Positions 51,659-60,515 of a stretch of 64,000 nt of DNA are shown piece after piece. This DNA comes from an uncultured Spirochaetia bacterium (GTDB lineage: Bacteria; Spirochaetota; Spirochaetia; CAKZLE01). Numbering within the stretch: position 1 is the stretch's first letter; each line of letters begins with the position of its first letter. The position numbers and the translations under genes are program-made. The notes beneath the pieces are model-generated. The model worked only from the letters and a program-made list of their open reading frames with translations. It ran no database searches and was not told the DNA's origin. Location of the stretch: assembly GCA_937125225.1 (NCBI GenBank), contig CAKZLE010000014.1:100068-164067 (forward strand). The letters are read 5' to 3'.

Positions 51659-53149
51659 TTGGCAGCACGATCACTCATGATCCAGGGGACCTCTTCGAAC
51701 GTAGGAAAGAGTCTTCTAGTCACAGCACTTTGCAGGATCTACACGCGCAGAGGCTATAATGTGGCCCCATTCAAAAGCCAGAATATGGCACTGAATTCTT
51801 TTGTGACTCCCGAAGGACTAGAGATAGGAAGAGCTCAGGCTATGCAGGCGATCGCTGCCGGTAAAGAGGCTTCAGTCCTCTTCAATCCTATCCTACTCAA
51901 ACCAGAGAGTGACGGTTCATCTCAGATCGTCCTCATGGGTAAACCCTGGAAACAGTTAAGAGGGATCGACTATTATTCAGCCAAACCAAAGCTCTGGAAA
52001 GAGGTCACCACAGTCTTAGACCAGCTGAAAGAGAACAATGATATCATCTTCATCGAAGGGGCTGGATCTCCAGCTGAGATCAACTTGAAGGAACATGAGA
52101 TCGTGAATATGAAAGTAGCCACTTATATGGACTCACCTGTATTATTGACTGCTGATATAGATCGAGGAGGAGTGTTTGCATTTCTTTATGGGACCTTAGA
52201 ACTCCTTGATCCTCAGGAACAGAAACTGATCAAAGGCTTCCTTATCAATAAATTCAGAGGCAATATAGACCTCCTCACACCCGGGCTCAAGATGCTTGAA
52301 GACCTTACGGGAGATCGCCCGACTGTCGGAGTCCTCCCCTATGTCAAAGATCTTCAACTCGCACAGGAAGACTCGGTGTTCCTCGATGAACAACAGGCCT
52401 TTGGTGAAGGTTCTTTTGAGATCGCCGTCATCAGGCTTCCCCACATATCGAACTATGATGATTTTGATGCCCTTACCCTAGAGGAGAATATCAGGATCCG
52501 ATTCGTTCAGTCAGTCCACGAACTTGGTGATCCCCAAGCGATCATCATTCCCGGGTCGAAGACTACCATGCCGGACTTGATCTGGTTGAAGAGTACCGGT
52601 CTTGCCCGAGAGATCATTGCAGCCGCTAAAAGAGGTGTCTCGATTACCGGTATCTGTGGAGGGTATCAGATGCTAGGTAACACGATCATAGACCCTGAAG
52701 GGGTCGAGGGAGTCTCAGGTTCTATCTCAGGCCTAGGTCTTCTCGATATCGAGACAGAGATGACTACAGAGAAAGAGACGGTTCAGACCCATGCTCGACT
52801 CAATAAGAGAAATCCGTTCATGTCCGAAGAGCGAACGGTAGAGGCAGAAGGTTATGAGATCCATATGGGGACTACCCGACTCAAGAAGGGAGCCCTACCA
52901 TTATTCTCTATCTCTGAAGAACGTACCGATGGGGCGTTCTCTCTAGAGGGTTGTGTGTGGGGATCCTATCTTCATGGAGTCTTCGATACTCCTGATCTCA
53001 GAAGGACCTGGCTCCGATCCATCGGATGGGATACTACTATGGCTCCGGTCTCTCTCAAAGAGAAACGGGAAGAGGAGCTTGAACGTCTCGCAGATATCAT
53101 GGAGGAGCATCTTGATATGAAGCTCCTCGATAAGATCATAGGTCTTTGA
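51659..53149 (+). CDS. cbiP: Cobyric acid synthase
   Basis: This 496-residue glutamine amidotransferase begins LMIQGTSSNVGKSLLVTALCRI, has PFKSQNMALNSFVTPEGLEIGRAQAMQA, and in the C-terminal domain the nucleophile Cys in ITGICGGYQMLGNTI. It amidates side chains b, d, e and g of adenosylcobyrinate diamide. The start codon is TTG, supported by AAGGAG 6 nt before it and by the family N-terminus. It opens the plus-strand operon and overlaps cbiB by 4 nt. Confidence 0.95.
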   Translation: MAARSLMIQGTSSNVGKSLLVTALCRIYTRRGYNVAPFKSQNMALNSFVTPEGLEIGRAQAMQAIAAGKEASVLFNPILLKPESDGSSQIVLMGKPWKQLRGIDYYSAKPKLWKEVTTVLDQLKENNDIIFIEGAGSPAEINLKEHEIVNMKVATYMDSPVLLTADIDRGGVFAFLYGTLELLDPQEQKLIKGFLINKFRGNIDLLTPGLKMLEDLTGDRPTVGVLPYVKDLQLAQEDSVFLDEQQAFGEGSFEIAVIRLPHISNYDDFDALTLEENIRIRFVQSVHELGDPQAIIIPGSKTTMPDLIWLKSTGLAREIIAAAKRGVSITGICGGYQMLGNTIIDPEGVEGVSGSISGLGLLDIETEMTTEKETVQTHARLNKRNPFMSEERTVEAEGYEIHMGTTRLKKGALPLFSISEERTDGAFSLEGCVWGSYLHGVFDTPDLRRTWLRSIGWDTTMAPVSLKEKREEELERLADIMEEHLDMKLLDKIIGL

Positions 53150-54081
53150 TCATGTTAGTAATAATCATCGCACTGGCGCTAGATATCATCTTCAAGGATC
53201 CTCCGAATCTTCTACATCCTACTGCTTGGATGGGAAAGATGATCTATGGGATCTGGGGCAAGAGAGCACCGAAGAACAGGTTCCTCGCTTTTATGTTAGG
53301 AGTATTGACCACATTACTCCCCGCGCTCCTATTCGGGATGACAGCCTATATCATCGTGGAGTTCTTTTCCTATGCAAGATTCCCAGAGATCCTCTCAACG
53401 ATCATTAAAGGATTCCTTCTCTCTCTCACGATATCCTTCTCCCGACTTCTCCAGGTAGGAGATATCATCCTGAGTGAACTTGAGACCAATGATCTTAGTG
53501 GTGCAAGAAGATCATTATCCTATCATCTAGTCAGTCGAGACACTTCCCGATTGAATGAGAGTGAGGTTTGTGCTGCGACTCTTGAATCTCTATCTGAGAA
53601 TCTTACTGATGGGTTCACAGCACCGATATGTATGTATCTTATATTCGGCCTTCCCGGTGCGGTCATCTATAGGGTGGTGAACACCTGTGATGCGATGCTC
53701 GGTTATAGGGACCCAGAACGGGAATGGGTGGGAAAGTTCCCTGCAAGGCTTGATGATATTCTCAATCTCATCCCGGCAAGAATAACCGGTATCATCATCC
53801 TGTTGGCTGGATTGATTCAAGTCGGTCTTCATCGGGGACTTCAGGTCCTTCACCAGGACCACAGAAAGACCGATAGTCCAAATGCAGGATGGACCATGTC
53901 AGCAATCGCTGGAGTACTTGGAGTACGTCTAGGTAAAGAAGGCTACTATCTTATCAATGAGAATGGTGTCCATCCAAAGATCATCCATCTGATCAAAGGG
54001 ATCTCAGTGTGCAAGAAGAGTGGTTATCTCTTCTTGATCCTGACACTCATCCTCCTCACCGGGTTCGGTTATGGATTATAG
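53146..54081 (+). CDS. cbiB: Adenosylcobinamide-phosphate synthase
   Basis: A 311-residue membrane protein of the CbiB/CobD family: DIIFKDPPNLLHPTAWMGKMI at the start, LLQVGDIILSELETNDLSGARRSLSYHLVSRDTS, LSENLTDGFTAPICMYLIFGLPGAVIYRVVNTCDAMLGY. It attaches the aminopropanol (or its phosphate) to cobyric acid. The start overlaps the cbiP stop by 4 nt. Confidence 0.94.
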   Translation: MIMLVIIIALALDIIFKDPPNLLHPTAWMGKMIYGIWGKRAPKNRFLAFMLGVLTTLLPALLFGMTAYIIVEFFSYARFPEILSTIIKGFLLSLTISFSRLLQVGDIILSELETNDLSGARRSLSYHLVSRDTSRLNESEVCAATLESLSENLTDGFTAPICMYLIFGLPGAVIYRVVNTCDAMLGYRDPEREWVGKFPARLDDILNLIPARITGIIILLAGLIQVGLHRGLQVLHQDHRKTDSPNAGWTMSAIAGVLGVRLGKEGYYLINENGVHPKIIHLIKGISVCKKSGYLFLILTLILLTGFGYGL

Positions 54082-55168
54082 ATTCAATAGAGGGCACACC
54101 TTTACCACACAGGTCTATCATGGGGGCAGACTTCAGGCCGATCATCCAGACCACATTGATTTCTCAGTCTCGTTGAATCCCTTTCCTCTCCCAAAAGCGG
54201 TCATTGAGTCTTTTCACTCAAGTGATCCTCAGAACTATCCAGACCCCTATGCAGGTAGTCTGATCAAGTCTCTTTCAGAGAATCTAACGATTCCTGAGGA
54301 GGAACTTCTCGTGGTGAATGGGATCAGTCAAGGGATCTTCCTCCTTTCGCTCAGTTTCATCGAACCTGGAGATGATGTCCTTATACTGGACCCGACCTAT
54401 GGAGAATATGAGAAGAACTGTGCCCTTTTCGGGGCACATATCCATAAGTTTAGAACTATACCAGAAGAGAAATTCGTTCCCGATATCCAAAGGCTATCAA
54501 CCATGATCGAGACAATCAGACCTAAGCTCGTCTGGATCTGCAACCCGAACAACCCAACCGGTTCTCTGATCTCTCAAGAGACCGTTCTACAGATTGCTGA
54601 CCGGTGTGCCTTATCAGGGAGTATCCTCATCGTAGATGATGCCTATCTTCAATTGACAGATAGTTCTGATACCTACCGATTCTCTCACCCCTCGATCATA
54701 ACGATCCACTCACTCACCAAGGATTTCTCTATTGCCGGGTTGAGAATCGGATATATCAGGGCACCGAAACAAGTCATCGATACATTAAGGAAGATCCAAC
54801 CAGAGTGGAGTATGAACAGTGTCGCATTGTCTGCTGCACGATCTGCACTTGAGTGTATCGATCAGTATAGAGATCAGTGGAGAAAGACAAGGAAAGAGAC
54901 GATGAGATTGACCGAAGAGATGGAGCGTATCGGGATACGGACATTCCCAACCTCCTGCAATATCATACTCTCTGAGATGAGAGCTCCTCTTCAGGGAGAA
55001 CCAATCACCTCAGAACAGTTTCATAGAAGATTGTTTGAGCAGAGGATCACTGTCCGTGATTGCAGCTCATTCGGATATCCCGATCTCTTTCGGATCGGAA
55101 CAAGGACCCAAGAAGAGAATGATAGACTCATTCAGGTACTGGGACAGGAGTCATTATGGGAAAGATAA
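54071..55168 (+). CDS. cobD: Threonine-phosphate decarboxylase-like PLP enzyme
   Basis: A 365-residue class I aminotransferase-fold enzyme. IDFSVSLNPFPLPKAV, VWICNPNNPTGSLIS, IVDDAYLQLTD and the PLP-lysine segment SLTKDFSIAGLRIGYI resemble Salmonella CobD, which makes aminopropanol phosphate from threonine phosphate. HisC-like proteins look similar, but placement between cbiB and cobU makes the B12 role likely. It overlaps cbiB by 11 nt. Confidence 0.88.
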   Translation: MDYRFNRGHTFTTQVYHGGRLQADHPDHIDFSVSLNPFPLPKAVIESFHSSDPQNYPDPYAGSLIKSLSENLTIPEEELLVVNGISQGIFLLSLSFIEPGDDVLILDPTYGEYEKNCALFGAHIHKFRTIPEEKFVPDIQRLSTMIETIRPKLVWICNPNNPTGSLISQETVLQIADRCALSGSILIVDDAYLQLTDSSDTYRFSHPSIITIHSLTKDFSIAGLRIGYIRAPKQVIDTLRKIQPEWSMNSVALSAARSALECIDQYRDQWRKTRKETMRLTEEMERIGIRTFPTSCNIILSEMRAPLQGEPITSEQFHRRLFEQRITVRDCSSFGYPDLFRIGTRTQEENDRLIQVLGQESLWER

Positions 55169-55710
55169 CCCTAGTTTTAGGTGGGACAAAGACTGGAAAG
55201 ACCAGCTTTGCTCAGAATTCAGCTCAAGAGATCCAGGATACAGAATCAGGTTCAGAGGTTCTCTATATCGCTACGGCGAGAGTCTTGGATGAAGAGATGG
55301 CTGATAGAGTCAAAAAACATATCGCTAGTAGACCCTCCTCTTGGAAGACCTGGGAGAAGAGTAGAGAGCTTCACGTTGAACTATCTCAGCAGAGTAGCGG
55401 TTGTAGTGCGGTCATCTTAGATTGCCTGACGATGCTCATGACCAATATCATACTAGATCAAGGTGAAGAGGCAGAACGTGATGAAGTCCAGAAAATCGTA
55501 GAGCAGGAGATCGAACTTTTGATCACAGCCTGTAAGACGATCGATGCGAATATCTTCATCATCTCTAACCAGGTCGAGAACGGACTTGTCAGTCCGACCT
55601 ATCTAGGAAGATTGTTTCAGGACCTCAGCGGTCTATTACATCAGTATATTGCCAGAAATGCAGATCATGTATATCTCATGACTGCAGGAATACCGCAGAA
55701 ACTCAAATAG
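55156..55710 (+). CDS. cobU: Adenosylcobinamide kinase/guanylyltransferase
   Basis: A 184-residue protein with P-loop LVLGGTKTGKTSFAQ, LYIATARVLDEEMADRVKKHIASRPSSWKTWE (with the guanylylated His), and VILDCLTMLMTN and FIISNQVENGLVSPT (normally NEVG.GIVP). The P-loop reads TKTGKT instead of the common ARSGKS, a modest change. It makes GDP-cobinamide. AGGAG precedes ATG, and it overlaps the cobD gene by 13 nt. Confidence 0.9.
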   Translation: MGKITLVLGGTKTGKTSFAQNSAQEIQDTESGSEVLYIATARVLDEEMADRVKKHIASRPSSWKTWEKSRELHVELSQQSSGCSAVILDCLTMLMTNIILDQGEEAERDEVQKIVEQEIELLITACKTIDANIFIISNQVENGLVSPTYLGRLFQDLSGLLHQYIARNADHVYLMTAGIPQKLK

Positions 55711-55726
55711 AAAAGGAGCCTACACA

Positions 55727-56758
55727 ATGGAACTACTAACCAAGACCATCAATAGCATCGTAAGACTCGATGATAGGATCAAAGAACAGATGCAGGAGAA
55801 GCAAGATAGCCTTGCAAAGCCTGTGGGATCCCTCGGTAGACTAGAGGAACTCTCCATCACTATCGCAGCAGCACAACAGACGATGACTCCATCATGTAAG
55901 AACAAATGGATCACTATATTCTCTGCCGATCATGGTATCGCGACTCAGGGGGTGACGAATGCTCCTCAAATAGTTACGGCACTTCAGACTATGAACTTCA
56001 TAGGTGAAGGAGCTGGTATCAATGCGATCACCAAGATTGAAGGAATCGAGATCTCTGTCACTGATGTCGGGATTGCCTGTGACTATGATCCGACCGGGAT
56101 CAGACAGTGCAAGATCAAAAGAGGAACAGACAATATGGTAGTAGGCCCTGCTATGAGTAGGGAACAGGCTATCAAAGCCCTTGAAGTTGGTATACAGACT
56201 GTTGCTGAGATCGATGAACTTGATATCCTCGGGACTGGGGAGATGGGGCTCGGCAATACCAGTGCCTCAACAGCGATCCTTGCGACCTTTCTAGACCTTG
56301 ATGTCGACGCTATAACAGGTATCGGTTCCGGAATCACTGATGAGATGAGAATCAATAAGTCACGACTCATCAGCAAAGCGATTGAGGTCAATGCGCCTGA
56401 CGCTTCAGATCCGATCGATGTTCTCTCAAAAGTGGGAGGTCTTGAGATCGGGGCAATAGCTGGAGCTATGCTCGCAGCAGCTGCAAGACACGTTCCGGTC
56501 ATCGTTGACGGCTTTATCTCAAGCGCAGCCGCACAGATCGCTATCACCCTCTGTCCAGAGATCAAAGACTATATGATCCTCTCACATCAGTCAGCTGAGA
56601 AGGGACACAATCTCATCTCAGAGAGGATGGGAATGCGACCACTATTCGATTTGGGACTCCGACTCGGAGAGGGAACCGGTGCAGCTCTTGCCATCAACCT
56701 GTGTGAGACTGCAGTACAGGTAGTCAACCAGATGGTTACCCTACAATCTTTAGCATAA
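55727..56758 (+). CDS. cobT: Nicotinate-nucleotide-dimethylbenzimidazole phosphoribosyltransferase
   Basis: A 343-residue enzyme: LAKPVGSLGRLEELSITIAA, IFSADHGIATQGVTNAPQIVT, DILGTGEMGLGNTSASTAI, and HQSAEKGHNLISERMGM are all CobT signatures, with the catalytic Glu in the C-terminal third. It makes the alpha-ribotide of the lower ligand. AAAAGGAG lies 8 nt before the ATG. No dimethylbenzimidazole synthesis gene is in the window, so the lower base may be taken up or made elsewhere. Confidence 0.95.
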   Translation: MELLTKTINSIVRLDDRIKEQMQEKQDSLAKPVGSLGRLEELSITIAAAQQTMTPSCKNKWITIFSADHGIATQGVTNAPQIVTALQTMNFIGEGAGINAITKIEGIEISVTDVGIACDYDPTGIRQCKIKRGTDNMVVGPAMSREQAIKALEVGIQTVAEIDELDILGTGEMGLGNTSASTAILATFLDLDVDAITGIGSGITDEMRINKSRLISKAIEVNAPDASDPIDVLSKVGGLEIGAIAGAMLAAAARHVPVIVDGFISSAAAQIAITLCPEIKDYMILSHQSAEKGHNLISERMGMRPLFDLGLRLGEGTGAALAINLCETAVQVVNQMVTLQSLA

Positions 56759-56775
56759 GTCCAAGGAGATTCGAG

Positions 56776-57513
56776 ATGAGACTCATATATGCCCTACGTT
56801 TCATGACCATCCTTCCTATTCCCTATAAGCAGGATGAGGATATGACCCAGATCGCTAGATCATCGATCTGGTTCCCCCTTGTAGGGCTGATAATAGGTTC
56901 AGCACTCTATGGATGCGGTATCCTCCTCACCTCTCTGGGCTTGGAACTCCTCATCCCCACACTGATAACTATTCTCTGGATACTCTTCACAGGTGGACTT
57001 CACCTCGACGGTCTAGCAGATACTGCAGATGGTCTGGGGGGTAAGGATAGAAAGAGATCTTTGGAGATCATGAAAGACAGCAGGGTCGGTTCTTTCGGAG
57101 CTCTGGCTCTCATCTGCCATATACTCCTCAAGATAGCCTGTATCAACATACTCGTTGAATTCGACCTTCTTGCTGCTCTATGTATAGCCCCTATGTTCGG
57201 TAGGCTGATCATCCTCTTTCATTTCAGACTCTTCTCCTCTGCAAGACCTGGGGGTATGGGAGAATTCTTCAAATCTAATGGTACCTGGATCGAACCGATA
57301 ATCGGGACGTTCTATGCTCTCGTTATTGCCTATTACCTCATCGGGCTTAATGGCCTCCTAACTGCTGGGACAGTCTGGGTCGCTACCTTTCTCATTGGAG
57401 TAGCACTCTCAAAGAGACTCGGTGGTCTTACCGGCGACTGCTATGGAGCCACTATTGAGTTGGGAGAAACTCTCTCGCTACTTTCCATCATCATCATTGG
57501 AGTACTGCTGTGA
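56776..57513 (+). CDS. cobS: Cobalamin 5'-phosphate synthase
   Basis: A 245-residue inner-membrane protein with about six helices. ALRFMTILPIP at the start, GGLHLDGLADTADGLGG with metal-binding Asp residues, MKDSRVGSFGALAL and the C-terminal LGGLTGDCYGATIELGE are family hallmarks. It joins GDP-cobinamide to the alpha-ribotide phosphate. AAGGAG lies 7 nt before the ATG. It overlaps cobC by a GTGA junction. Confidence 0.94.
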   Translation: MRLIYALRFMTILPIPYKQDEDMTQIARSSIWFPLVGLIIGSALYGCGILLTSLGLELLIPTLITILWILFTGGLHLDGLADTADGLGGKDRKRSLEIMKDSRVGSFGALALICHILLKIACINILVEFDLLAALCIAPMFGRLIILFHFRLFSSARPGGMGEFFKSNGTWIEPIIGTFYALVIAYYLIGLNGLLTAGTVWVATFLIGVALSKRLGGLTGDCYGATIELGETLSLLSIIIIGVLL

Positions 57514-58121
57514 AACAGATCATCCTATTAAGACATGCACAGTGTCATGGGAATGGCTATGTGGGAGGACAATCCGATGTCGCACTCAATACAGAAGGTA
57601 TACAGAGAGCCTCTCAGATTCCCGCTCTGCTTGAAGAGGTCCAGATAGACCGAATCTTCTGCAGTCCCATGAAACGAGCAAGGCAGACTATCACCCCATT
57701 CATTGATATGAATCAGCATATACCGATTGACTACGATAGGAGATTGCGGGAGATAGATTTCGGAATCTTCGAAGGGATGACCTATGATCAGATTCAGGCT
57801 ACCTATCCACAACAGCAGAAAGCCTGGTTCTCCGATCAACTTGGTACCGCACCACAGAATGGAGAGACCTTGACCGAACTTCATAAAAGAGTCCACTCCT
57901 TCATCGATGAGCAACTCTTATATGCGACAGAGGAAAATACGATACTCCTATGTGGGCATGGAGGGTCCTTGCGAGCTATCACCTGCGAACTACTCAGACT
58001 CGGCCCAGATAAGCATTGGAGCTTTCACATACAGAGAGGAAACTTCGCAATAGTTCATATCTATCCCGATAATAGTGCTATATTACAGAGATTAAACACA
58101 AAATCACCATTAGATACTTGA
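57510..58121 (+). CDS. cobC: Alpha-ribazole phosphatase-like histidine phosphatase
   Basis: A 203-residue histidine phosphatase: LLRHAQCHGNGYVGGQSDVALNTEG (catalytic His in LRHA), FCSPMKRARQTI, REIDFGIFEGMTYDQI and the second His in LCGHGGSLRAI. It removes phosphate from alpha-ribazole phosphate or cobalamin phosphate as the last step. The start is GTG overlapping the cobS stop, with GGAG upstream. It is the last gene of the plus-strand cobalamin operon. Confidence 0.88.
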   Translation: MKQIILLRHAQCHGNGYVGGQSDVALNTEGIQRASQIPALLEEVQIDRIFCSPMKRARQTITPFIDMNQHIPIDYDRRLREIDFGIFEGMTYDQIQATYPQQQKAWFSDQLGTAPQNGETLTELHKRVHSFIDEQLLYATEENTILLCGHGGSLRAITCELLRLGPDKHWSFHIQRGNFAIVHIYPDNSAILQRLNTKSPLDT

Positions 58122-58206
58122 TTTATTAGAATAACAGGAGTACTCTCTAAAATGTTATGATATCTATGCCATTAGGTGTATGGATCACTTTCTAAGGAGT
58201 CTAATT

Positions 58207-59775
58207 ATGAAAAAAATACTCATGCTTTTGATGGGAGTCTTACTCCTTTTCGTTTTTATCAGTTGTGATTTTATCTCAAATACTGCCGATATTCCTCAAA
58301 ACACCATAGACCCAGCTCTATCAGGTGAAGCCTTGGACAGGGCAATCCTTGACAGCATCTATCCGAAAGGATTGAAAGAGAGTCTAGATGATCAGCTTGC
58401 ATATGCTGAGAGTCATTCTGATAGTAGGAATTTCGTGGATGCTGATATCTACAAAGAAATTGAAGGAATGACTCCAGCTGAAGCTTTTGATCACTATACG
58501 GATCATATCTCTAGTGAGATTCGAATACCAAACGATGAGAACAGCTATCTTTCACAGACAAGTGGTTCTACTCCTTTTGAATCAAGATATTTCCTCATGG
58601 CAAAATCTGATAATGATTATATGATCACGTTCTATAAGATTCCTGGAGAGATTAGCTCTATAGATAAAACTGAGACGATCTACTATATCTCAGCTGATTC
58701 TTGGTCAGATCAATTCACTGATGCAAGCTTAAAGACTGAGGGTTGGAAGACAGAACGAGTCTACTATAAAGAACATAATGGTAAATCCACAGTATCAGAT
58801 CGTGAAGTCATTAAAAAATGGGAAGGAGAAGAGGCAAAGGATTTTTTCATAGATCCTGACTACTCTCCTTTTGATTTTAATGAGACTACAGCTAATGTCA
58901 TGGATCTATATACGATAAATATGGAGAAACTTTATGGTGCTGGAGAAAAGGAACTTGATTCATATTTTGAGACATTCTGGAAAGATATTGATGTAGATTC
59001 GGAGTTAGAAGGTCAGTACTCCTCATTCACAAGATCTCTTGCCTATGAAGATACTTGGATGGTTGGTTCCCCCTCGCTTGCTTATGCAGAACAGAATGAT
59101 TACTATACTGAGATCAATAATATTCAGAGTTTCCCCGCCGTACTTGGCATGGGGAATAAAGACAGAGGAAATGTAAGGGCGGGAGTCAGCTATCGAATGC
59201 AACCTATTAACCTAGAGGAAACTCGAAGTTCCCGGATGATCGCAATCCCAGATCCTGATCCACTTGAGATCGTTAATGTTAATGCTAAATACTTCGACAC
59301 CGATAATAATTTTCTCATGAAAGATGTTAAATCATTCGAATATGCTAAAGAATCATCATTCCCCTATGTGTATCATGTAAAACAGTTCTATGCTCAAAAT
59401 CCCAATAGTAACAATGGAAAATATAACTTTAGAGATAGTATCTATTACTATACATCTGACGATGGTGATTTAGTACGAAAATCAGGACTTAATAGTTATG
59501 ATAAACTAGTAGATCAAAAACTTACTTACCAAAAAGGTAAGTGGACAGGTGCCTTCTCCTTAATGACTATCGGAGAGACCTCAGTAGAATTCTATGTTGA
59601 TTTCTTTGGAGACTATTTGAAATACCAAGGATATTTCAATGGTGAGAAATTCATGATCGAACCAGATAAGAATGGGGATATCGAGACTAAACTACCAGGT
59701 GGTGGTATTCTTATCGGCCATGTTACTGAAGATGGCGAGCTTGAGATCACAGAATATATTTCTCCAGAAAAATAA
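58207..59775 (+). CDS. Large lipoprotein of unknown function
   Basis: The protein has 522 residues from ATG 58207, with AAGGAG 8 nt before it. The signal MKKILMLLMGVLLLFVFISC ends in lipobox FISC, followed by an acidic, Ser/Asp-rich mature protein. Tyr and Asp are frequent and many short beta-strand-like runs occur, but no known domain is recognised. The gene looks more A+T-rich than the cobalamin genes beside it. A stem-loop terminator lies just after the stop codon region. It is a single-gene unit and probably exposed at the cell surface or in the periplasm. Confidence 0.8.
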   Translation: MKKILMLLMGVLLLFVFISCDFISNTADIPQNTIDPALSGEALDRAILDSIYPKGLKESLDDQLAYAESHSDSRNFVDADIYKEIEGMTPAEAFDHYTDHISSEIRIPNDENSYLSQTSGSTPFESRYFLMAKSDNDYMITFYKIPGEISSIDKTETIYYISADSWSDQFTDASLKTEGWKTERVYYKEHNGKSTVSDREVIKKWEGEEAKDFFIDPDYSPFDFNETTANVMDLYTINMEKLYGAGEKELDSYFETFWKDIDVDSELEGQYSSFTRSLAYEDTWMVGSPSLAYAEQNDYYTEINNIQSFPAVLGMGNKDRGNVRAGVSYRMQPINLEETRSSRMIAIPDPDPLEIVNVNAKYFDTDNNFLMKDVKSFEYAKESSFPYVYHVKQFYAQNPNSNNGKYNFRDSIYYYTSDDGDLVRKSGLNSYDKLVDQKLTYQKGKWTGAFSLMTIGETSVEFYVDFFGDYLKYQGYFNGEKFMIEPDKNGDIETKLPGGGILIGHVTEDGELEITEYISPEK

Positions 59776-59801
59776 ATAACAGATAACGATTAGTTAATAT
59801 C

Positions 59802-59830
59802 TGCCCATGTGAAATCACATGGGCATTTTT
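59802..59830 (+). terminator. Rho-independent terminator after the lipoprotein gene
   Basis: TGCCCATGTG, loop AAAT, CACATGGGCA, followed by TTTTT: a perfect 10-bp stem with a T-tract. It lies 27 bp after the stop codon and separates this gene from the pth promoter that starts 2 bp later. Confidence 0.9.
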
Positions 59831-59831
59831 A

Positions 59832-59859
59832 TTGACATAATATCTTCAAAAAGCATAAT
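59832..59859 (+). promoter_or_regulatory. Promoter of pth, placing the transcript start at the ATG
   Basis: TTGACA (59832-59837), 16 nt, CATAAT (59854-59859), then exactly 6 nt (GATGGT) to ATG 59866. No Shine-Dalgarno sequence is present; the transcript is predicted to be leaderless. An alternative -10, TAATGA two bases on, would sit 4 nt from the ATG. Confidence 0.6.
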
Positions 59860-59865
59860 GATGGT

Positions 59866-60438
59866 ATGGCTATTATCTTATTTCTCGGAAATCCTGGAAA
59901 ACAATATATCAAGACAAGACATAATATCGGATGGAACATCTGTGATGTGATCGTCTCTGATCTCTCAGAGAGTCCAGCATGGAAGAACAAGTTCCACGCT
60001 GAATATTGTGAGACCTTCGAATTGAGCTCAGGTAAATCTGTCATTTGCCGGCCACAGACTTTCATGAACAAGAGTGGGATAACCACTAGAGAGATCCTGA
60101 ATTTCTATAAAGCAGGAGGAGAGAGTCTTATCGTCGTTCATGATGACCTAGAGACTCCTTTTGGAACCGTCACTTTTCAATATGGGGGAGGACTAGGGGG
60201 CCATAACGGGCTCAAGTCTCTCAAGACCGAGCTTGGGTATAGTGACTTCTTTAGATTGAAGATCGGGATCGGACGTCCTCAAAGACAATCCGTATCCTCC
60301 TTTGTTCTTGGAAGGTTCTCATCTGATGAAGAAATATCCCTATCTTTCATTCTGAAGTTATCAACAGAAATGTTAAGAGAATCCGTGAAGTCTTTTCCTA
60401 TGGCAAAGAAAAAAGTGTCGAAATCTATCAACCTGTAA
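59866..60438 (+). CDS. pth: Peptidyl-tRNA hydrolase
   Basis: A 190-residue cytoplasmic enzyme that recycles tRNA from dropped-off peptidyl-tRNA. FLGNPGKQYIKTRHNIGWNI contains the catalytic His; RPQTFMNKSGI, VVHDDLETPFG and GGGLGGHNGLKSL are the other family blocks. Length is normal. The gene stands between a terminator and the amylase-family gene and appears to be transcribed without a 5' leader. Confidence 0.96.
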   Translation: MAIILFLGNPGKQYIKTRHNIGWNICDVIVSDLSESPAWKNKFHAEYCETFELSSGKSVICRPQTFMNKSGITTREILNFYKAGGESLIVVHDDLETPFGTVTFQYGGGLGGHNGLKSLKTELGYSDFFRLKIGIGRPQRQSVSSFVLGRFSSDEEISLSFILKLSTEMLRESVKSFPMAKKKVSKSINL

Positions 60439-60478
60439 CAACAATCCATACCTCATATAGAAACTGCTAAAAGAAAAA

Positions 60479-60487
60479 TGCTATAAT
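60479..60487 (+). promoter_or_regulatory. Extended -10 promoter of the GH13 gene
   Basis: TGCTATAAT (TATAAT at 60482-60487) is an extended -10 box without a clear -35. The leader of about 22 nt includes GGAGG before ATG 60516. Confidence 0.5.
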
Positions 60488-60515
60488 TTTATCCAACTAA
60501 TCACTTGGAGGAACC

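Noticed and set aside
56083..56565. 160-residue reading frame antisense to cobT
   Set aside because: Hydrophobic, Ser/Ile-rich composition is the reverse reading of cobT codons; no start signal or independent evidence.
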